Shown: positions 59,335 to 64,000 of the stretch, piece by piece
Position numbering within the stretch: the stretch's first letter is position 1
How the letters are laid out: every line of letters begins with the position of its first letter
Assembly: GCF_014194975.1 (NCBI RefSeq)
Contig: NZ_JACIAY010000004.1
Coordinates: 310,001 to 374,000 of the forward strand
Length of the DNA stretch: 64,000 nt
Reading direction: 5' to 3'
Origin: Sphingomonas sp. BK580
GTDB taxonomy: Bacteria; Pseudomonadota; Alphaproteobacteria; Sphingomonadales; Sphingomonadaceae
Translations under genes and position numbers: made by a program
The notes under the pieces: generated by a model
The model's database searches: none
What the model saw: the letters and a program-made list of their open reading frames with translations, nothing else
Told to the model about the DNA's origin: nothing

Positions 59335-61969
59335 GCTGCGCGCCCGTCTCGAACGCTATCGCACCCCCGTCGCCGTCGCGGCGGTGGCGATACTGCTGGG
59401 GCTCGGCTTCGCCGCGATCGAGCGGCTGACCCGCGAGATCCGCCTCGCCGACGTGCGCGCGGCGATCAACGGCCTGTCGGGTGTGCAGGTCGCCGCGGCC
59501 CTGGGCCTGACCGCGCTGAGCTATCTCGCGCTGACATTCTACGACGCGATGGCGTTGCGGGTGATCGGGCGACCGCTGCCGTGGCGCGTCGCCGCGCTCG
59601 GATCGTTCACCAGCTACACGCTGTCGCACAATCTCGGGCTCGCGCTGCTGACCGGCGGTTCGGCGCGCTACCGCGTCTATACCGCCGCGGGGCTCGACGG
59701 GCCTGACGTGGCGCGCGTCGTCGGCATCGCCAGCGCGACCTTCTGGCTCGGCGTCGTCACCGTGGCCGGCGCGGCGCTGACGCTGCGCGACGGCGCGATC
59801 GTGCTCGCGGACGTGACGCTGAGCGCCGCCGCGGCGCACGCGATCGGCGCGGCGGTGCTCGCCGGAGTCGTCGCGCTGGTAGCCGCCTGCGGCATGGCGC
59901 GCGGGCCGCTGCGCGTGTGGCGCTTCACGCTGCCGCTGCCGAGCGCGTCGCAGGCGGTGGCGCAGGTCGCGATCGCGCTGGCCGACACGGCCGCCGCCGC
60001 GGCGGCGCTGTTCGTGCTGATCCCGCACGCGCCGGTCGCGCTGCTCCCCGCCTTCGTGCTCGCCTATGCGCTCGGCGTCGTCGTCGCGCTGGTGACTCAC
60101 GTGCCCGGCGGCATCGGGGTGTTCGAGGCGGTGGTGCTGGCAGTGGTGCCGGGTGACCGCGCCGCGCTGGTGGCGGCGCTGATCGCCTATCGCCTGGTCT
60201 ATTACGTGCTGCCGCTCGCGCTCGGCGTGGCGCTGCTCGCGTGGCACGAGGGCCGCCGCCAGCACGGGCTGCCGCGGCTGCTGCGCGACTCGGGCGCGCT
60301 GGCGAGCGAGGTGGCGCCGCTGGTGCTCGCCGCGGCCAGCTTCGCCGGCGGCGCGATGCTGCTGCTGTCGGGCTCGCTGCCCGCGCTGGCGCCGCGCATC
60401 GGCGCCCTCCACGCGCTAATGCCGCTGCCTTTCATCGAGGCGAGCCACGTCGCGGCGAGCCTGGTCGGCACCGGGCTGCTGCTGCTCGCGCCCGGCCTGT
60501 ACCGCCGACTGGACGGTGCCTTCGTCGCCACGCGCGCGCTGCTGCTCGCCGGCGCCGTTTTCTCGCTGTCGAAGGGCGTCGACTATGAGGAGGCCGCGGT
60601 GTGCCTCGCGCTCGCCGTGCTGCTGCAGTGGACCCGCGGCGCCTTCTATCGCCGCACCGCGCTGACCCAGGCGCCGCTGTCCGGCGCGTGGCTGGTGGCA
60701 GTGGCCGTGGCGGTCGGTGTCGCCGCCTGGACCGGTCTGATCGCCTATCGCCACGTGCCGTACGACGACGATCTGTGGTGGCATTTCGCGCTCCACGGCG
60801 ACGCGCCGCGCTTCCTGCGCGCGACGCTGGCGGTCGCGGTGATGCTCGCGGCGGTGGCGCTGTGGCGGCTGCTCGGCCCGGCGCGCAGCGTGCCCGACGT
60901 CCCCCCCGATCCCGCCGCGGTGGCGCGCGTGCTCGCGAACGCCGAGCGCACCGACGCGATGCTGGCACTGACCGGCGACAAGCGCTTCCTCCTCTCCGAG
61001 GACGGCCGCGCGATGCTGATGTACCAGGTGCGCGGCACCAGCTGGATCATCATGGGTGACCCGATCGGACCGGCCGACACCTGGGGCGAGCTGCTGTGGC
61101 GCATCCGCGACCTCGCCGACCGCGCGCAGGGTCGGCTGCTGCTGTACCAGGTCACCGGGCTGGTGCTGGATCTCGCGATCGGCATGGGGCTGCAGATCGT
61201 CAAATATGGCGAGGAGGCGATCGTCGACCTGCCGTCCTTCGTGCTCGACGTGCCGCGGTTGCGCTCGGTGCGCAAGGCGGAGCGCGCCGCCGCGCGCAAG
61301 GGCGCCGAGTTCCGCATCGTTCCCGCGGCGGCGGTGCCGGTGATCATCGACGAGCTCGCCGCGATCTCGGACGAGTGGATGCGCGCCAAGGGGCACCACG
61401 AGAAAGGCTTCAGCCTGGGCCGCTTCGATCGCGACTATCTCCGCCATTTCGACATGGCGCTCGTCGTGGTCGAGGGGCGGATCGTCGCCTTCGCCAACCT
61501 GTGGCTCACCGAGGGGCGCAGCGAGGCCTCGGTCGACCTGATGCGCCACCGCGACGACATGCCCGCGGGGACGATGGACTTCCTGTTCGTCCATCTGATC
61601 GACTGGGCACGGGAGCGCGGCTATCGCCGCTTCTCGCTGGGCATCGCGCCGCTCTCCGGTATCGCGGGTCGGCGACTGGCACCGGCCTGGGCGCGCGCGG
61701 CGGCGCTGATCTTCCACCACGGCGAGCGCTTCTACGGCTTCCGCGGGCTGCGCACGTACAAGGAGAAATTCGCGCCGGAGTGGGAGCCGCGCTACATCGC
61801 CGCGCCGCGCGGACTTGCGATGATCAAGGCGCTGCGCGACCTGTCGCTGCTGGTCGGCAAGCCGTCCGCGGCGGCGACGGCGGCGCCGCGCGCGGCCGGG
61901 ATGATGGCGCGTTTCCCGGTGACGCCACCGCGCCCCGTCGACGCCCTGCTCAACCTCGCCTCGTCGTGA
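59327..61969 (+). CDS. mprF: Bifunctional lysylphosphatidylglycerol synthetase/flippase (MprF/LpiA type)
   Basis: An 880-residue membrane protein. The first 540 residues contain about fourteen transmembrane helices of the flippase part, with conserved SYTLSHNLGLALLTGGSARY and YALGVVVALVTHVPGGIGVF. The C-terminal cytosolic domain (about 560-880) is the GNAT-fold transferase that adds an amino acid from aminoacyl-tRNA to phosphatidylglycerol (MYQVRGTSWIIMGDPIGP, DLMRHRDDMPAGTMDFLFVH, FYGFRGLRTYKEKFAPEWEP). This lowers membrane charge and resists cationic peptides. Amino acid specificity (Lys or Ala) cannot be read from sequence. Confidence 0.93.
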   Translation: MPELRARLERYRTPVAVAAVAILLGLGFAAIERLTREIRLADVRAAINGLSGVQVAAALGLTALSYLALTFYDAMALRVIGRPLPWRVAALGSFTSYTLSHNLGLALLTGGSARYRVYTAAGLDGPDVARVVGIASATFWLGVVTVAGAALTLRDGAIVLADVTLSAAAAHAIGAAVLAGVVALVAACGMARGPLRVWRFTLPLPSASQAVAQVAIALADTAAAAAALFVLIPHAPVALLPAFVLAYALGVVVALVTHVPGGIGVFEAVVLAVVPGDRAALVAALIAYRLVYYVLPLALGVALLAWHEGRRQHGLPRLLRDSGALASEVAPLVLAAASFAGGAMLLLSGSLPALAPRIGALHALMPLPFIEASHVAASLVGTGLLLLAPGLYRRLDGAFVATRALLLAGAVFSLSKGVDYEEAAVCLALAVLLQWTRGAFYRRTALTQAPLSGAWLVAVAVAVGVAAWTGLIAYRHVPYDDDLWWHFALHGDAPRFLRATLAVAVMLAAVALWRLLGPARSVPDVPPDPAAVARVLANAERTDAMLALTGDKRFLLSEDGRAMLMYQVRGTSWIIMGDPIGPADTWGELLWRIRDLADRAQGRLLLYQVTGLVLDLAIGMGLQIVKYGEEAIVDLPSFVLDVPRLRSVRKAERAAARKGAEFRIVPAAAVPVIIDELAAISDEWMRAKGHHEKGFSLGRFDRDYLRHFDMALVVVEGRIVAFANLWLTEGRSEASVDLMRHRDDMPAGTMDFLFVHLIDWARERGYRRFSLGIAPLSGIAGRRLAPAWARAAALIFHHGERFYGFRGLRTYKEKFAPEWEPRYIAAPRGLAMIKALRDLSLLVGKPSAAATAAPRAAGMMARFPVTPPRPVDALLNLASS

Positions 61970-62196
61970 GACCCGTCGGACTGGGCGCGCGCTCGGGCGG
62001 CGACGAGGCGCAGGTGACCGCCGCGGCAGAGGCCGAGCCGATGCCGGCGGACTGCCGCGCCGGTCGGCACGCGCCGGCCCGCCGGGTGACGGTGGACGCC
62101 AACGGTGCCGCGCACGCGCGCTGCCGGCGCTGCGGCTGCGAGTTGACCCGGTTGCCCGCGATCCGGCGCTGGTACCGCTCGGGGGTCTTGGGCTAG
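61966..62196 (+). CDS. Small cysteine-rich protein coupled to mprF
   Basis: A 76-residue protein starting at a GTG that overlaps the mprF stop by 4 nt. It has possible metal-binding Cys and His: DCRAGRHAPARR and ARCRRCGCELTRLP, that is C-x4-H and C-x2-C-x-C. No signal peptide or membrane segment. No family is recognised. Coupling to mprF and the sensible composition make it plausible, but it could be a chance frame. Confidence 0.45.
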   Translation: MRPVGLGARSGGDEAQVTAAAEAEPMPADCRAGRHAPARRVTVDANGAAHARCRRCGCELTRLPAIRRWYRSGVLG

Positions 62197-62336
62197 CGCG
62201 CCACGCCCGCCGGTGCGCCCTCCGCCTCGCGATCGGATCATGACGAACTTGTAAGCCTCGGCCCACGCGGCGATTATCCGCGCCGGCGTAGGGAGCGATC
62301 GTTCCCGCGCGTCGCGCGCCCATGCAAGGCCTGCCC

Positions 62337-64000
62337 ATGTCCGCCCCCGTCTTCTTCGATCCCACCGGTCGCCGCAGCCGCCGCTCCAAGCGGGTGATCG
62401 CGGCGCTGCTGATCGCGGTGGTGGCGGCCGCGATCGCCTTCGCTACCACGCTCGTCGCCGTGCCGCGCGGGGTCGACCTGCGCCTTCCGCTGCCGCGCGC
62501 GCATGCCGCCGCGGCGCGCGGCGAGCAGCGCCGGCACGGCCTCGCCGCCTGGTTGCCGCATCGGCGCGCGGCCGCGAAGAGCGCGGGCAACGCCCCGCTC
62601 AGCATCGGTTTCTACGTGCCGGGCAACGACGACAGCCTCGCCTCCTTCCGCCGCAACGCCGCCGCGCTCGACTGGGTCGTGCCGGCGCTGGTCAGCGTCG
62701 CGGGGCCGCAGCACCGCGTGACGGTGGAGCGCGACGGCGCGTTCGAGCGCAGCCTCGCGGCGCTGCCGCACGCGCCCAAGGTGCTGCCGATGGTGCAGAA
62801 CCTCGGCGAGGAGCAGTGGGACGGCAAGGGCAGCGCCGCGCTGCTCGCCGACCCGCGCGCGCGCACCGGACTGGCGCAGCGGCTGGCGGGTTACGTCGCG
62901 CAGCGGCGTGCCGGCGGCCTGGTGATGGACTTCGAGTCGCTGCCCGAGACGGCGATGCGTCCTTATGTCGCCTTCCTGCGCACGCTCCACGCGGCCATGC
63001 CGAAGGGGACCACGCTCGCGGTGACCGCGCCGGCGGAGGACGACAGCTGGCCGCTCGCCGCGATCGCGCAGGCGACCGACAAGGTCATCCTGATGGCCTA
63101 TGACCAGCATTGGGAGGGCGGCACGCCCGGCCCGATCGCGGCGCAGGACTGGTTCATCCGCGAGGTCGAGGCGGCGCGGCGCGTCGTGCCCGCCGACAAG
63201 CTGGTCGTCGCGCTGGGCAGCTACGCGTACGATTGGCACGGCGACTCGACCGACGCGCTGTCGATCGAGGAGGCGTGGCTCGCCGCGCACGACAGCGAGG
63301 CGCCGATCGGCTTCGACCCCGCCAGCGGCAACGCCAATCTCGCCTACGACGAGGACGGTCAGCGCCACACCATCTGGATGCTCGACGCGGCGACCAGCTG
63401 GAACGAGATGCAGGTGCTGCGCCAGCTCAACATCGGCGGCGTCGCGCTGTGGCGGCTGGGCAGCGAGGACCAGGGCTTCTGGGCCGACCTCGTCGCGATG
63501 CGCACCGGCGGCCGTCCCGACCTGCGCCGCCCGGCCTCGCTGCTCAACACCGACATCGAGGGATCGGGCGAGATCCTGCGCATCACCGCCACGCCGACGT
63601 CGGGGCAGCGCACGCTCTGGGCCGATCGCCAGGGGCTGATCCGGCGCGAGCGCTACGACTCACTGCCGACCCCCTATGTCGTCCGCCGCGCCGGCGCCGC
63701 CGACCCGAAGAAGCTCGCGCTGACCTTCGACGACGGCCCCGACGCGACCTGGACGCCGCGCATCCTCGACGTGCTCGAGGCGGCGCGCGTGCCAGCGACC
63801 TTCTTCGTCATCGGCGGCAACGCGCTGGAGCATCCCGCTCTGCTCAACCGGATCGTGCGCGACGGGGACGAGATCGGCAACCACAGCTACACGCACCCGA
63901 ACATGGCGCGGCTGGGCCCGCGCGAGACCGCGCTCGAGCTCAACGCCACGCAGCGGCTCGTGCAGGCCTATACCGGCCGCTCGATGACGCTGTTCCGCGC
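62337..64000 (+). CDS. GH18-like plus polysaccharide deacetylase protein (partial)
   Basis: The first 554 codons of a longer protein; its end lies outside the window. ATG 62337 has AAGG upstream; ATG 62322 would add five residues. A membrane anchor is at about 19-41 (RVIAALLIAVVAAAIAFATT). A GH18-like barrel follows (LSIGFYVPGNDDSLASFRRN, GGLVMDFESLPE near residue 200 with the Glu of DxxDxDxE partly kept, LMAYDQHWEGG). From about 455 a NodB deacetylase domain shows LALTFDDGPDATWTPRI and NHSYTHPNM. Similar proteins add a C-terminal family 2 glycosyltransferase and make or modify a chitin-like surface polysaccharide. Confidence 0.85.
   Translation, partial: MSAPVFFDPTGRRSRRSKRVIAALLIAVVAAAIAFATTLVAVPRGVDLRLPLPRAHAAAARGEQRRHGLAAWLPHRRAAAKSAGNAPLSIGFYVPGNDDSLASFRRNAAALDWVVPALVSVAGPQHRVTVERDGAFERSLAALPHAPKVLPMVQNLGEEQWDGKGSAALLADPRARTGLAQRLAGYVAQRRAGGLVMDFESLPETAMRPYVAFLRTLHAAMPKGTTLAVTAPAEDDSWPLAAIAQATDKVILMAYDQHWEGGTPGPIAAQDWFIREVEAARRVVPADKLVVALGSYAYDWHGDSTDALSIEEAWLAAHDSEAPIGFDPASGNANLAYDEDGQRHTIWMLDAATSWNEMQVLRQLNIGGVALWRLGSEDQGFWADLVAMRTGGRPDLRRPASLLNTDIEGSGEILRITATPTSGQRTLWADRQGLIRRERYDSLPTPYVVRRAGAADPKKLALTFDDGPDATWTPRILDVLEAARVPATFFVIGGNALEHPALLNRIVRDGDEIGNHSYTHPNMARLGPRETALELNATQRLVQAYTGRSMTLFR

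Overview
The window is very GC-rich, dense chromosomal DNA from an alphaproteobacterium, most probably a Sphingomonas-like member of the Sphingomonadales. This rests on gene content and style: a PopZ homologue next to TolC, SdhE with Mfd and RecG, a Caulobacter-type TonB receptor beside a tryptophan halogenase, DUF4170 and DUF3618 proteins, a DksA with few cysteines, many GTG/TTG starts and 4-nt start/stop overlaps, and promoter sequences of the EcfG general stress type. I see no insertion sequence, phage or CRISPR array. The accessory content lies in small surface, stress and regulatory operons between housekeeping genes.

Layout. 1-5.5 kb: N-terminal part of an autotransporter, a tiny secreted protein, a PEP-CTERM protein, and a four-gene module of ECF sigma factor, zinc-finger anti-sigma factor, subtilase and predicted outer-membrane protein. 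5.6-9.4 kb: a stress-promoter-driven small membrane protein, a HAD nucleotidase with dapD, a lipoprotein, and pncA. 9.4-14.1 kb: halogenase and TonB receptor with a possible LacI-family operator. 14.7-18.8 kb: tRNA-Asn, nadK, moaA, and an EAL phosphodiesterase with two small proteins. 19-25 kb: mfd, sdhE and recG. 25.3-34.5 kb: a short autotransporter, a YdcZ transporter, two PilZ proteins, tyrS, an nlpD-like gene, surE, serS, a host-attachment-like protein, dksA and tRNA-Leu. 34.9-39.8 kb: a DUF4170 protein, a four-gene membrane stress operon resembling E. coli yqjDE, eno-ftsB and a stress-promoter hydrolase. 39.8-45.4 kb: aroK-aroB diverging from a chain ending in xerD and accA. 45.6-51.4 kb: two Flp pilin-like genes, a mutT-like Nudix gene, and a cobalamin riboswitch controlling btuB-btuF-btuC-btuD. 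51.4-54.4 kb: tRNA-Cys, a PIMT-like gene, tolC and popZ. 54.5-64 kb: a two-component system with PDZ and DUF1003 genes, then an AcvB/VirJ-like, DUF2147 and MprF-type lipid-modification cluster, and a cell-wall polysaccharide enzyme that runs off the end.

How the genes work together. Much of the accessory content concerns the cell surface: sensing (the sigma/anti-sigma/subtilase module and the DUF1003-PDZ-kinase operon), uptake (vitamin B12 and an unknown TonB substrate), membrane lipid charge (AcvB-like plus MprF) and stress protection. Three promoters share the form GGAAC-N16-GGTT and may tie three loci to the general stress sigma factor. The most unusual finding is that the periplasmic part of the anti-sigma factor resembles a subtilase propeptide and is encoded next to a subtilase with a non-standard oxyanion residue. 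This could be a transmembrane signalling device in which protease and anti-sigma factor interact directly.
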